A stretch of 64,000 nucleotides of DNA, taken from NCBI GenBank assembly GCA_016719755.1, contig JADJYM010000004.1, positions 1 to 64,000 on the forward strand. Direction: 5' to 3'. The notes beneath the pieces are model-generated. The model was not told the DNA's origin, made no database searches, and saw nothing but the letters and a program-made list of their open reading frames with translations. The stretch is from Novosphingobium sp. Its GTDB lineage: Bacteria > Pseudomonadota > Alphaproteobacteria > Sphingomonadales > Sphingomonadaceae. Positions 45,717 through 54,610 of the stretch are shown piece after piece. Position numbers and translations under genes: made by a program. Numbering within the stretch: the stretch's first letter is position 1; the number at the start of each line of letters is the position of its first letter.

Positions 45717-47120
45717 CTAGTCCGAGACGCCGCTATTGGCGAACGTGCGCTGGATCATCTCGGAGACGCTCAAATATGGCTGTGTGAGATGATGGCGGCG
45801 ACCCTGTCCGGGGCGGGCACGGCGCATAAGGCTCTCTCGTGTGATCAATCCCTCTTCTGCCAAACGGTGCACCAGCCTGCGTGGAAAAGGACCATCGGTC
45901 GGCGTCTCGCTAATGCCGCCCGCCCCCAGCAGTTCCGCGACAACTGGCTCGGGGTCTACACGCGCCCTTGTGGCACATCGCGCGATTGCACCTACCAACC
46001 TAGCGAAGTCCTGCATAAGCGGGATAGGCGGCTCCTCCGCCATTGTGCAGAAGCTGTCCCACTGCAATCGGTTGGCAGCATCTTCCCGCAAACCTAGCAG
46101 AATGTCTTGCAACGGGTTGCAAGCGGAGATTGACGCACGGGGCAGACTGTCGCGCACACGATGGTGGTAGCGGGTTTCGATCCGCACTCGGTCTCTTGCC
46201 TTGGCGTAGAACTTCTGCTCGATGCGGCTGGTTGGCTTGATGCCTATGACCGTTGAACCGGCAATGCGCCCTCCGATCTCACCAATGTCATAGGTCTGCC
46301 AGTCAGCTTCAGCATGGGCCGCCAGCACGACACCGGAAAGGCGGTTTAGCAGCCCCACGGCATCTCCATGGCGGCGTTCGCAATAAATCTCTGCGGAGCG
46401 AAGAAACAGTCGCTGCCAATCTAGAACGACCCTGTGCGTGCCGTTGTCAGCTATCAGCCTCTCCTCTCTGTCTATCCATGAGAAGCCTCCAGACAGAGGA
46501 GCGACGGCATCCAACGCCCATTGCTTCAACTTCTCCTCGAAGATGGCAATGAACGTGCGACCGTGATCCCTGCCCAAACGCGCCACAAGTTCGTCCAGAT
46601 GGTCGAAGGCATTGTCATTTCCGTCCAGCGACCTTGCGGTCGCCACCACCGGCGTCGATGCAAAGAAGTTCTGGAAGTGCAAGGCTTCCAATCCCTCACT
46701 GGCTTCTTGGTTACCACCGACCATTGCCAGAGCGTGGATCAGGGTGCGGGTAGGGTTAAGGCTCAACTGAAGAGATAGCTCATGAACCTCGTCGGCCCAT
46801 CGTGCACGGATCATTGAACTACTGATTGTTCCTCTCGCCCGCGTCAGTTCTGTCTTGAAGCTGGCTCTCGCAAGGACTGGATGGCTCCAGCCCCATTCAG
46901 TCGCTTCCGCTCGGCGCAACAACGTCTGCCGGTAGTCGTCGAATACTTCCGATGGCGAGATTGGATCATCTGATATGGACTGAAAATGGCCGGGCACCGT
47001 GACGACGATCTTGTCGAACGCCATTTCCTGCTCGGACGGCCTATTGGGTCGATGCAGCCCCGGCACGCCAAAGCGACCACGTTGCCGAGGCCGGATGGTC
47101 CATCGCGGATCAATCGCCAT
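45717..47120 (-). CDS. Unrecognised island protein, up to 467 residues
   Basis: Frame from ATG 47120; an internal ATG at 47024 (MAFDKIVVTVPGHF) is a plausible alternative. Notable stretches are FDHLDELVARLGRDHG, RLIADNGTHRVVLDW, RIEQKFYAKARDRVRIETRYHHR and a C-terminal RLVHRLAEEGLITRESLMRR, which resembles a winged helix. The KFYAK..DRVRIE..Y stretch recalls strands in phage gene II-type replication initiators, but no HUH motif is evident, so that is only a lead. Upstream is the HNH gene, same strand, 65 bp away. Function not assigned. Confidence 0.55.
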   Translation of the reverse strand: MAIDPRWTIRPRQRGRFGVPGLHRPNRPSEQEMAFDKIVVTVPGHFQSISDDPISPSEVFDDYRQTLLRRAEATEWGWSHPVLARASFKTELTRARGTISSSMIRARWADEVHELSLQLSLNPTRTLIHALAMVGGNQEASEGLEALHFQNFFASTPVVATARSLDGNDNAFDHLDELVARLGRDHGRTFIAIFEEKLKQWALDAVAPLSGGFSWIDREERLIADNGTHRVVLDWQRLFLRSAEIYCERRHGDAVGLLNRLSGVVLAAHAEADWQTYDIGEIGGRIAGSTVIGIKPTSRIEQKFYAKARDRVRIETRYHHRVRDSLPRASISACNPLQDILLGLREDAANRLQWDSFCTMAEEPPIPLMQDFARLVGAIARCATRARVDPEPVVAELLGAGGISETPTDGPFPRRLVHRLAEEGLITRESLMRRARPGQGRRHHLTQPYLSVSEMIQRTFANSGVSD

Positions 47121-47185
47121 GCAAGAAATACCCTCATTTCGACATGCTCACGGATGTCTGTAGAGAGTGATGGTTGACGAACGAT

Positions 47186-47629
47186 CTACGGTCGGTCGAA
47201 CAAATCAGGTTGATCTGTTGCCGACAAACAAATCAATCCATCTGGATAGGTATCCGCAAATGGACGCCATTGGCTCGCAGGATCAATGGAAAGCGTGAAT
47301 ACCCATGATCCCGGCAGCGCACAGCGTCGAAGCAGAGACTGCCACCGCTCGGGTTCCCTGAAGCGCGCGTGCAAGGCGGCGTGACACTTCTTGCAGCATG
47401 GGAAGAGTTCGTCAGGCCGATCATACCGCTCAAGGTGGGCGAAGATGTAGCCGCTGCCGTTAATCCGTGCCGGATCGCTGAAGCCACAGATTGTGCAGAC
47501 AGTGGGCCGGGCAAGCTGGCCGGAACGAAACATCGCGTTTTGGATCGGCGTCACCGAGCATCGCTCGGCCCAAGTCCAGCCGTTGTAGGATGTCTCCCAA
47601 GGGCGCGACGGACGATCAGTCACGGTCAT
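47186..47629 (-). CDS. HNH-type zinc-binding endonuclease
   Basis: 147 residues from ATG 47629 (the frame opens two codons earlier at a TTG). WETSYNGWTWAERC leads to a zinc-stabilised HNH core: TVCTICGF (CxxC), YIFAHLERYDRP (the first His), then CCKKCHAALHARFREPERW (CxxCH..LH). Small stand-alone HNH proteins of this type occur in phages and mobile islands as nicking or restriction enzymes. Its start overlaps the tail of a fragmentary upstream gene. Possibly works with the 467-residue protein; that is unproven. Confidence 0.7.
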   Translation of the reverse strand: MTVTDRPSRPWETSYNGWTWAERCSVTPIQNAMFRSGQLARPTVCTICGFSDPARINGSGYIFAHLERYDRPDELFPCCKKCHAALHARFREPERWQSLLRRCALPGSWVFTLSIDPASQWRPFADTYPDGLICLSATDQPDLFDRP

Positions 47630-47764
47630 CGCCAAGGCTGCGCTTGATCGTGGCCAGCGCCGTGTCGAGGGCCATCATTCCCATCCGAAGCTGGCATGCC
47701 AACGCCCTTTGCATATCGCGGGAGTTGTCGCGGCGCTGGCCCTCCACGGATACCGAGTGCAAAT
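47616..47764 (-). pseudogene. Gene remnant cut by IS21 copy 2
   Basis: A frame on the minus strand emerges from the IS edge and reads QRRDNSRDMQRALACQLRMG, then LDTALATIKRSLGDDRD and TGA at 47616-47618, overlapping the HNH start by 14 bp. It looks like the end of a small helical protein whose beginning was lost at the IS boundary. An internal Met start (MQRALACQ) would give about 30 residues. No family recognised. Confidence 0.4.
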
Positions 47765-47816
47765 TGTCAATCGGCGTTCAATCGGGACCCCCTATCGGCG
47801 TGCAAAAGGGACCCCC
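47765..47816 (-). repeat. IS21 right terminal repeats, copy 2
   Basis: TGTCAATCGGCGTTCAATCG followed by a second CGGCGTGCAAAAGGGACCCC unit. Matches the ends at 2312-2363 and 50320-50380. Confidence 0.75.
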
Positions 47817-47927
47817 TTGCAGTTGCGGGGATTGGTTGATGCTGGGCGCGTGTTTCGCGCTGCTGGCGGCGTAGGGAGGGCGTAGCCGACCGGAGGCGGC
47901 AGCAGCGAGGGCCGTTTTCTGATTGGG

Positions 47928-48655
47928 TCAGCTGCGGTTTTTGAAGCGCCAGCTGTCGTTGCCTGTCTCGACGATATCGCAATGGTGGGTGATGCGGTCG
48001 AGCAGCGCAGTGGTCATTTTGGGGTCGCCGAACACGGTGGGCCATTCGCCAAGGCCAGGTTGGTGGTGATGATGACCGAGGTCTGCTCGTAGAGCTTGCT
48101 GATCAGATGGAACAGCAGCTGGCCGCCTGAGCGGGCGAACGGTAGATAGCCCAGTTCATCGAGCACCACGAGATCGAGCCTGCCGAGCTGGGCTGCGATG
48201 GCGCCAGCCTTGCCGATGCGAGCTTCTTCTTCGAGCCGAGTGACGAGATCGACCGTGTTGAAGTAGCGTCCGCGAGCGCCAGCACGCACGACGCCGGCGG
48301 TGATCGCGGTGGCCAGATGGGTCTTGCCCGTCCCGGTCCCGCCGATGAGCACGATGTTCCGGCGACCAGGTACGAACGAACCTGCGTGAAGGGAGCGCAC
48401 CAGCCCTTCGTTGATCGGGGTCCCCTCGAACACGAAGGCGTCGATGTCCTTGATTACCGGCAGCTTGGCCGCGGTCATGCGATAGCGGATCGAGGCGGCA
48501 TGACGATGCGCGGCTTCGGCGCGCAGCAGGTCGGCCAGGATCTCATGGGTCGTGCGCTTGCGCTGCAGCCCGGTGGTGACCGCCTCGTCGAAGGCCCCTG
48601 CCATGCCCTTGAGGCCGAGCGAGCGCATCGCCTCGATCATCTCATGCCGCTGCAT
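47928..48655 (-). pseudogene. istB: IS21 helper ATPase IstB, frameshifted near the end (copy 2)
   Basis: About 240 residues in the corrected frame. Walker A is intact here (GGTGTGKTHLATAI) and [21 protein letters not shown] is the Walker B/sensor region. Near 48050 one base is missing in LAFGEW (copy 1 still has it), so the frame ends at 48014. The family C-terminus [20 protein letters not shown] continues in another frame to a TGA at 47928-47930. The start overlaps the end of istA. Confidence 0.88.
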
Positions 48656-50268
48656 CGAAGCCTCGCACCGTATCGTAGCGCGCGCAGTCCGCGATCGGCG
48701 GGTGGTTGAGCTTGAGGTCGACGATCACGTCCAGGGGGCGCTCGGATGGCGGGTCCCGGTATCGGGCCAGAATGTTGAGGATGACCTCGTCGCTGACGGC
48801 ACCGCTATCAAGCGCCTCCCGGATCGCGGCCTCGACCGCTTCCAGGCCATCGGTCATTACAGCTGCCAGCACGCGCACGAAGCGGCGGTCGGCTTCATCA
48901 CCGCTGCCCAGCTTGCGCCGCAGCCGCGTCAGTGCCGCTGGTAGGTCCCACCCCTGGAAGGGTGCGCCGTTCCGCAAGGCCCCAGGCTTGTTGGCCAGAA
49001 CGGGCAGGTAATGCCAGGGATCATAGATCGTTCGGTCGCGGCCGAAGTGCCGGGCATGTTCGGCGATGACCTCGTCGCCGAGGCGCACGACGATGCAGTC
49101 GGCATAGGCGCGGACCTGAACGGACCGCCGTGCAGCCTTAGCCATGACCGAGTAGCGGTTGCGGTCGAAGCTGATCAAGCAGGTGCCCGTCACGGCATGC
49201 GCGGTCTCGTGGAAGCCGTCAAACGGTGCCAGCATCGGCTGCAGGGCTGGTCGTTCGAGCTCCAGCGCTTCGGCAACGGTCAGCTCCTTTTGCTCGGGAT
49301 GGGCGTGCCTTACGGCCCAGCGCAGGCACTCAGCTTCCAGCCACCCGTTGAGCTCCTCGATGCTGGCAAAGCGCAGGCGGGGTTGGAAGAAGCGGCCTCG
49401 GATGGTCTGCACCTGGTGTTCAACCTGCCCCTTCTCCCACCCCGCCGCTGGCGAGCAGGCCGTGGGCTGACCATGTAATGATCAGCCATGACCAGAAAGA
49501 AGAAGCGGCCTCGGATGGTCTGCCCTGGTGTTCAACCTGCCCCTTCTCCCACCCCGCCGCTGGCGAGCAGGCCGTGGGCTCGACCATGTAATGATCAGCC
49601 ATGACCAGAAAGCGGCGGTTGAACACCCGCTCCTTGCCGATGAACACGGTGGTGACCGCGGTCTTCATGTTATCGTAGATCCCGCGCAGCGGAACGCCAC
49701 CAAAGAAGGCGAAGCCGCGGGCATGGGCGTCAAACACCATCTCCTGTGTCTCGCGTGGATAGGCTCGGACATAGACTGCCCGCGACGCGCATAGCCGCAT
49801 ATGCGCCACCTTCACCCGCATCGGCTTGCCGGCGATCTCTACGTCCTCATGGCTCCAGTCGAACTGGTAGGCCTCGCCGGGCTGGAATAGCAGCGGGATA
49901 AAGGCCGGCGCCCCATCGCCAGGATCCTTGCGCCGTGCTTCCGCCCAGCGCCGGGCGTAGCGCCGGACCGCATCGTAGGAACCCTCGAACCCCTCACGGC
50001 ACAGCAGGTCATGGATGCGCGTCATCCGCAGCCGATCGCGCCGGGGCCGGGCCTCGTTCTCCGTCAGCAGCACATCGAGCCGCTCCTGAAACGGCCCAAG
50101 CCTGGGCAGCGGTTGAACCTTGCGCCGATAATCGAACGCGCCTTCCGGCGCCCGGATCGCCTTGCGCACCACCTTGCGCGACAGCCGCAGATCCCGCGCA
50201 ATCGCCTTGATCGACTTCCCATCCGCGTGTTCACGCCGAATCCGGCAAACTGTCTCCACCACCAACAT
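48642..50268 (-). pseudogene. istA: IS21 transposase IstA, broken by an internal duplication (copy 2)
   Basis: N-terminal piece 50268-49420: an HTH (SIKAIARDLRLSRKVVRKAI) and the catalytic-core start (GEAYQFDWSHEDVEI, YDNMKTAVTTVF). C-terminal piece 49412-48642: GRFFQPRLRFASIEELNGWL to the end. A 113-bp tandem duplication (49387-49612) sits between FLVMADHYMVEPTA and TIRGRFF and shifts the frame. Without it the protein would be a normal IstA of about 500 residues. Confidence 0.9.
49387..49612 (-). repeat. Internal tandem duplication in istA, copy 2 (period 113 bp)
   Basis: AAGAAGCGGCCTCGGATGGT and all that follows to ATGACCAGAAAG occurs twice, with one-base differences. The same duplication is found in copy 1 (524-750), so it predates the split of the two copies. 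Confidence 0.85.
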
Positions 50269-50319
50269 CCCGATCTCGCCACCTGGAAAACCAGACAGCT
50301 CGCTACACCATCAGAATGA

Positions 50320-50380
50320 GGGGTCCCTTTTAGACGCCGATCACCCCGCTAACGGGGTCCCTTTTGCACGCCGGTCTACA
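50320..50380 (-). repeat. IS21 left terminal repeats, copy 2
   Basis: Minus strand: TGTAGACCGGCGTGCAAAAG, then GATCGGCGTCTAAAAGGGAC, two units of the same terminal repeat found at the right end. Confidence 0.75.
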
Positions 50381-51183
50381 GCTTTGCCAATGGTCTGCTC
50401 CATAACCCCGACAGGAATGGTCGATCTGAACCCGTCTGACGGAGGGGCAAGCTGAACAGATGATCCCAGCGTCAGGCAGTTCGCGAACAGACGATCTGTA
50501 ATCCTGTCCGAGAAATCGCCATCAAGCCGGGCAAGCTCGATCTTGTGAGCCTGCGCAATAGCTCGGCGCAGGTAGTTGTTGAGCAGATCGAGAGCCTCAC
50601 TGCCCTGCTCGGCTCGGAGGTTTGCTTTGCGTAAGACTGCAAATCTGGCACCGGCAACATCGTCGACCCCATCAGCCGGTTCTGGCCCAGTCAGGCGAGC
50701 TATCATTGTTTCAAGTTCGGCGCGCCACCCGAGGATCGCCTGCTCGTCTGTTTCAGCAGGGATTGGCGGCTGACTGTCCAACTCCCGCACTGCCTCTACG
50801 AACAAGCTCTGGGCCAATGGCGCAGCGTGCTCACTGGACAACAGTGGAAAGTCTTCGTCACTCGCCCACTTTGGCGGTGCGCTTCGGGAGTAGATGCCTG
50901 CGGGTGCTGGTGACACAGAAAATCGGCGCAACGCCTCTTTCCTCGCATCTTCGATCCGGGTCAGTGCAGTTGCATAGCTGGCTGTTTCAAGGCTGATCCA
51001 GATGTCAGCAGGCGATCCGGGCACCTTGAGGTGCTGGGGACAACGCTGCCGGAAATACCAGACAGCACTGCCCTTGCGCTTCACCAATCCTGTCGGTTTT
51101 CCCATCTCTGACATACCCGATGTGTAACACCTGTGGGTAGCAAGAGCGTTAAGAAAGGCCCCGATTTCCGGGATTTTGCGCAA
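50381..51183 (-). pseudogene. Island tyrosine integrase, N-terminal part only, cut by IS21 copy 2
   Basis: About 268 residues before the IS edge. The N-terminus (GLVKRKGSAVWYFRQRCPQHL, DIWISLETASYATALTRIED) is the DUF6538 arm-type domain of tyrosine integrases, followed by a helical core-binding region (EQAILGWRAELETMIARLTG). The catalytic R..HxxR..Y domain is missing; the frame runs ten codons into the IS. It starts about 20 bp from the 3' end of tRNA-Ala, its presumed target, so this is the integrase that inserted the island. The island can no longer excise by its own enzyme. Confidence 0.8.
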
Positions 51184-51201
51184 ATCTGCGAGATTTTAGA
51201 G

Positions 51202-51280
<79 letters not shown>

Positions 51281-51389
51281 GTTCCAGTGCAGTCCGCGCA
51301 GCGCCGGGCGCTCGCGCGAGCGGCCCCCTTAGCGAAAGGTCTGCGCCCATGAAAGAGCTAAATTGAGCTTCCCGCGACTTTGCGGAGCG

Positions 51390-52100
51390 CTACTTCGGTG
51401 AGGGCGCCGCGACCGCCGTAACCGGGCCGGCCGGCTTGCCATACTTGGCATCCCAGGCCGCCAGATTGCTCTGATACTGCTCGTAGGTGCGGAAAAACGT
51501 TTCGAACACGCGGTCAAGCATCGCCAGATTGCGGACCGAGAAGGTGTTCAGTTCGGCTGGCTTCGTCACCAGCGATTCGCGCGCCATGACCAGCGCCGCG
51601 TCGCAGAAATTGTCGAGCGTCGCGGGATAGGCAAAGTAGTTGTAGACCTTGGTCATGTAGGCTTCGCGCGGGCGGACGAAAGCGGCCCCGTATTGCGCGC
51701 GGAAATCGCTGTCGACCTGCTTGTTGGCTGCGGTCAGGCCCTTTTTGTGGATCTTCAGGAACGTCTTGTAGCCCGAGAGAATCTCGGCGTGCTGCGGCTT
51801 CATGCAATTGAGCGCAGCCACGTTGTAGGCCGAACGCAGGTTCCACACCGACTGCCCGGTGCCAAGCTTGGCGTTGACAGTCTGGCGCACGCCATCGGGA
51901 CCGACCACCGGCACGACCAGCGCGGCGCCCGCCCCCAGCGGCGGCAGCGGACGTGGCGGGATGACAACGGCAACGGGCGGCGGCGGCGGGGGAGGCGGCG
52001 GCGGGGGAGGCGTGCTTTTCGGCCCGCACGCGGCCAGAAGGCCCATTGCCACGGTGGCTCCGCCAACCAGAATCGTGCGCTTGATCTGTGCGCCCATCAT
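51390..52100 (-). CDS. Lipoprotein with a poly-proline spacer
   Basis: About 236 residues. Lipobox in GLLAACGPKS, directly followed by twelve consecutive prolines and a VAVVIPPRPLPPLG linker, then a folded helical domain (GTGQSVWNLRSAYNVAALNC, EILSGYKTFLKIHKKGL, ALVMARESLVTKPAELNTFS). The proline run would act as a rigid spacer from the membrane and could make translation depend on EF-P. No catalytic motif recognised; similar orphan lipoproteins occur in sphingomonads. First core gene right of tRNA-Ala. Confidence 0.7.
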   Translation of the reverse strand: MMGAQIKRTILVGGATVAMGLLAACGPKSTPPPPPPPPPPPPVAVVIPPRPLPPLGAGAALVVPVVGPDGVRQTVNAKLGTGQSVWNLRSAYNVAALNCMKPQHAEILSGYKTFLKIHKKGLTAANKQVDSDFRAQYGAAFVRPREAYMTKVYNYFAYPATLDNFCDAALVMARESLVTKPAELNTFSVRNLAMLDRVFETFFRTYEQYQSNLAAWDAKYGKPAGPVTAVAAPSPK

Positions 52101-52192
52101 ACCCGCCCTATCGTCTCTGCCCGCCCGTACGCCCCGCTGGCGCCCCGGTGCCGGAATTTCAGTTCATTAACCCTTTTGCGCCGCAAATGAAA

Positions 52193-52227
52193 TGCCCGGC
52201 GCGAAGGGGCTCCCCCCGCGCCGGGCA
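52193..52227. terminator. Hairpin terminator downstream of the BI-1 gene
   Basis: TGCCCGGCGCG and CGCGCCGGGCA form a perfect 11-bp stem, 23 bp past the stop of the minus-strand BI-1 gene. In that direction a T-rich stretch (CATTTCATTT) follows, consistent with an intrinsic terminator. Confidence 0.7.
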
Positions 52228-52250
52228 GTTCGTCCGTTCGCTGGCTGCGA

Positions 52251-52994
52251 TCAGCGGCGATCGCCGAGGAAGCGCAGCAGGTAGAGGAACATGTTGATGA
52301 AATCGAGGTACAGGTTCAGCGCGCCCATCACCACGGCCTTGCCGGCCATGTCGGTGCCGTGGACGTAGAAGTACTGCTCCTTGAGCTTCTGCGTGTCATA
52401 GGCGGTCAGGCCCGCGAAAATCAGCACGCCCAGTGCGCTGATCGCCCAGTAAAGGCCCGGCGACTGAAGGAAGATGTTGATGATCGAGGCGATGATCAGC
52501 CCGATCAGGCCCATGATCAGGAAGCTGCCCATGCCGGTCATGTCGCGCTTGGTGGTATAGCCGTAGAGGCTGAGACCCGCGAAGCCGCCCGCCGCCGAGA
52601 AGAACGCCGTGGCGATCGATCCGCCGGTGTAGACCAGGAAGATGAAGGACAGCGACAGACCCATCACCGCGCAGAACGACCAGAACAGGATCTGCAGCGT
52701 GGAGGTCTGCATACGGTTGAGGCCAAAGCTCATCGCCAGCACAAAGCCAAGCGGCGCGAGCTGGACAATCCAGCCAAGCGGCGATCCGAACATCTGCTGC
52801 GCCATGCCCGACTGGGCAAACAGCAAAGCGATGATGCCCGAAAGCAGCACGCCCGAAGCCATGTAGTTGTAGATCGACAGCATGTGCCGGCGCAGGCCCT
52901 GATCGAGCACGTCCGCGCCCATCGACTGGCCATTGAGCATCGGAGACGCGCCGAAGCCCGTTTTCCCGGGCTGGGGTTCGTTCCAGATCGACAT
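52251..52994 (-). CDS. Bax inhibitor-1/YccA-family membrane protein
   Basis: 247 residues from ATG 52994. Seven transmembrane helices after a soluble N-terminus (DQGLRRHMLSIYNYMASGVLL), with SGIIALLFAQSG, AFFSAAGGFAGLSLYGYTTKRDMTGMG (gap-split) and the C-terminal TAYDTQKLKEQYF followed by ALNLYLDFINMFLYLLRFLG, the UPF0005 signature with its functional acidic residue. A pH-sensitive calcium-leak-type protein or FtsH-interacting membrane protein, depending on subfamily. Single gene with its own terminator. Confidence 0.9.
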   Translation of the reverse strand: MSIWNEPQPGKTGFGASPMLNGQSMGADVLDQGLRRHMLSIYNYMASGVLLSGIIALLFAQSGMAQQMFGSPLGWIVQLAPLGFVLAMSFGLNRMQTSTLQILFWSFCAVMGLSLSFIFLVYTGGSIATAFFSAAGGFAGLSLYGYTTKRDMTGMGSFLIMGLIGLIIASIINIFLQSPGLYWAISALGVLIFAGLTAYDTQKLKEQYFYVHGTDMAGKAVVMGALNLYLDFINMFLYLLRFLGDRR

Positions 52995-53114
52995 TTCACA
53001 ACTCCTTCTGCCCCAAAGGCGGGGCGATGCTTGCGAATATCGGGGCAAAGCCCCCGGCTTTCAAGCGAAACCGGGAATCTGTTACAATTGGATACGAGCG
53101 CGAAAAGAGGCGGC

Positions 53115-53906
53115 TCAGCGCGCTGCCCGGGCCAGTTCCGCCCCGCGGTCGCGCGCCGCGCGCAGCGTCGCCTCGACCAGCCGGGCGAGCGCCTCGTCCT
53201 TGTCCAGCACGGCAAGGCCCGCCGCAGTGGTTCCGCCGGGGCTGGTGACCTTGCGGGCGAGTTCGGCGGGCGAATCCGGCGAAGCGGCGGCCAGCGCGCT
53301 CGCCCCTTCGACCATGGCCAGGGCCAGGCGCCGGGCCTGGTCCGGCTGGAGTCCAAGTTCGGCCCCTGCCGCAGCAAGCCCATCGATGAAGCGGTAGACG
53401 AAGGCGGGACCAGACCCGGCAAGCGCGGTGACTGCATCAAGCTGGCCTTCGTCCGCCAGCCATTCCGGCGTGCCAAGCGGTGCCATCAGGGCTTCCATCG
53501 AGCCGCGCAGCGACGCATCCAGACCCTGCCCGAACAGCGCAATGGGCGACTTGCCGATCGCGGCGGCCAGGTTCGGCATCACCCGCACCAGCGAACGGGC
53601 GGCAGGAAATCGCGCGGCAAGGCTTGCCAGTTCAACTCCTGCGAGCATCGAGATGATCACGGTTTCTCCGCCGACCAGCTGTGCCAGCGCGGGCGCGGCA
53701 TCGTCCAGCATCTGCGGCTTGATCCCCAGCACCACGGCATCGAACCGGGTTGCGGGCACTTCGCGCAGCAGGGTCACGCCTTGGGGCACGGCTGCCAGGA
53801 ACGGATCGACCACGGTGAAGCGCGCCGGGTCCATGCCGCCGCGCAGCCAGCCTGCGAGCATCGCCCCGCCCATGTTGCCGCAACCGAAGATGAGGATGGA
53901 GTTCAC
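53115..53906 (-). CDS. proC: Pyrroline-5-carboxylate reductase
   Basis: 263 residues from a GTG at 53906. Final step of proline synthesis. Rossmann motif FGCGNMGGAMLAGW, LGIKPQMLDDA, IISMLAGVEL, RVMPNLAAAIGKS (nucleotide-site Pro-Asn) and the conserved ALAGSGPAFVYRFIDGLAAAG with SPGGTTAAGL. Slightly shorter than the 270-residue norm but complete. Followed at 53945 by the YbjN-type gene stop, so both belong to one leftward unit. Complements proB at 40678-41808. Confidence 0.94.
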   Translation of the reverse strand: MNSILIFGCGNMGGAMLAGWLRGGMDPARFTVVDPFLAAVPQGVTLLREVPATRFDAVVLGIKPQMLDDAAPALAQLVGGETVIISMLAGVELASLAARFPAARSLVRVMPNLAAAIGKSPIALFGQGLDASLRGSMEALMAPLGTPEWLADEGQLDAVTALAGSGPAFVYRFIDGLAAAGAELGLQPDQARRLALAMVEGASALAAASPDSPAELARKVTSPGGTTAAGLAVLDKDEALARLVEATLRAARDRGAELARAAR

Positions 53907-53944
53907 AGCGCCTGCCCCTACCTTAAATGACCGGCGGTGCTTTG

Positions 53945-54448
53945 TCAGGCTTCGCCCGCCGCGTCCACCATGGAGCTGGACAGAGCCTCGGCCGGGGTCT
54001 TGTCGCCCCACAGGACGAACTGGAAAGCCGGATAGAATCTGTCGCATTCCTCGACCGCCGCTTCGACCGCGACCTGGGCCTGGGCAAGGCTGAGCAGACC
54101 CTCATCGCCCAGCAGCAGGCCGTGGCGATAAAGCAGAACCGAGCCGTTCGACCACATATCGAAATGCCCGACCCACAGCTGTTCGTTGACCAGCGCCAGC
54201 AGCTCCCACATCGCCGGGCGCTTGTCATCCGGCACGCGAATGTCAGGCAGGCACAGCAACTGGAGCACATGATCCTCGCGCCGCCAGACCCCGCGCAGGG
54301 TGTAGCTGGCCCAGGACCCCTTGATCTCGCCCGAAATCTCGTCCTCGGCGACGAACTCGCAGGGCCAGCCGCGCGCTTCGAACAGGGAAGCGAGCATGTC
54401 GACCGGGGCCGCATCCTCTTCGCGCTCAAATTCCCTGCTTTGCATCAT
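53945..54448 (-). CDS. YbjN-domain-containing protein
   Basis: About 167 residues from the ATG at 54448 (or 54445). The pattern of two alpha/beta repeats, with MLASLFEARGWPCEFVAEDE, ASYTLRGVWRREDHVLQLLC, LLALVNEQLWVGHFDMWSNG and LLYRHGLLL, matches the YbjN family, a chaperone-like fold related to type III secretion chaperones. Its role in alphaproteobacteria is unknown. Upstream of proC on the same strand with a 38-bp gap, a conserved neighbourhood in this group. Confidence 0.82.
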   Translation of the reverse strand: MMQSREFEREEDAAPVDMLASLFEARGWPCEFVAEDEISGEIKGSWASYTLRGVWRREDHVLQLLCLPDIRVPDDKRPAMWELLALVNEQLWVGHFDMWSNGSVLLYRHGLLLGDEGLLSLAQAQVAVEAAVEECDRFYPAFQFVLWGDKTPAEALSSSMVDAAGEA

Positions 54449-54610
54449 CCGGCCCTGTGCGGCTCCATCGCGGTGATCGCGATATGGTCGCTGGATGCAT
54501 TGGCGAGCCCCGCGCGACAATGACCCCCGCCGACGTGCCTGCGCAAAACTCGGCTTGCCTGTTCACAAGGTGTGGAAAAAGCCGTGGCCCCCGATCAACC
54601 CGCAGGTAGT

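Larger units (their letters stand above)
47765..50380 (-). mobile_element. IS21-family insertion sequence, copy 2, complete but inactive
   Basis: 2616 bp. Both ends start TGT (TGTCAATCGGC at 47765; TGTAGACCGGC on the minus strand from 50380) and carry multiple repeats of a CGGCGT.CAAAAGGGACCCC unit. istA and istB lie on the minus strand, opposite to copy 1. istA is broken by an internal duplication and istB by a one-base loss. No convincing target duplication flanks it (CAAAT on the left, GCTTT on the right), and the adjoining integrase is truncated, which suggests a deletion or rearrangement after insertion. Confidence 0.92.

Noticed and set aside
45717-47120. Calling the 467-residue protein a rolling-circle replication initiator
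   Set aside because: One segment resembles gene II-type proteins, but no HUH motif or paired catalytic Tyr context is visible; kept as an unassigned protein.
47764-50381. Target-site duplication around IS21 copy 2
   Set aside because: The flanking bases (CAAAT on the left, GCTTT on the right) do not match, nor do combinations with the right flank of copy 1.
51950-52015. Simple-sequence GGC/GGGGGAGGC repeat as a possible microsatellite or phase-variable tract
   Set aside because: It encodes the in-frame poly-proline spacer of a lipoprotein and its unit is a multiple of three, so it would not switch the frame.
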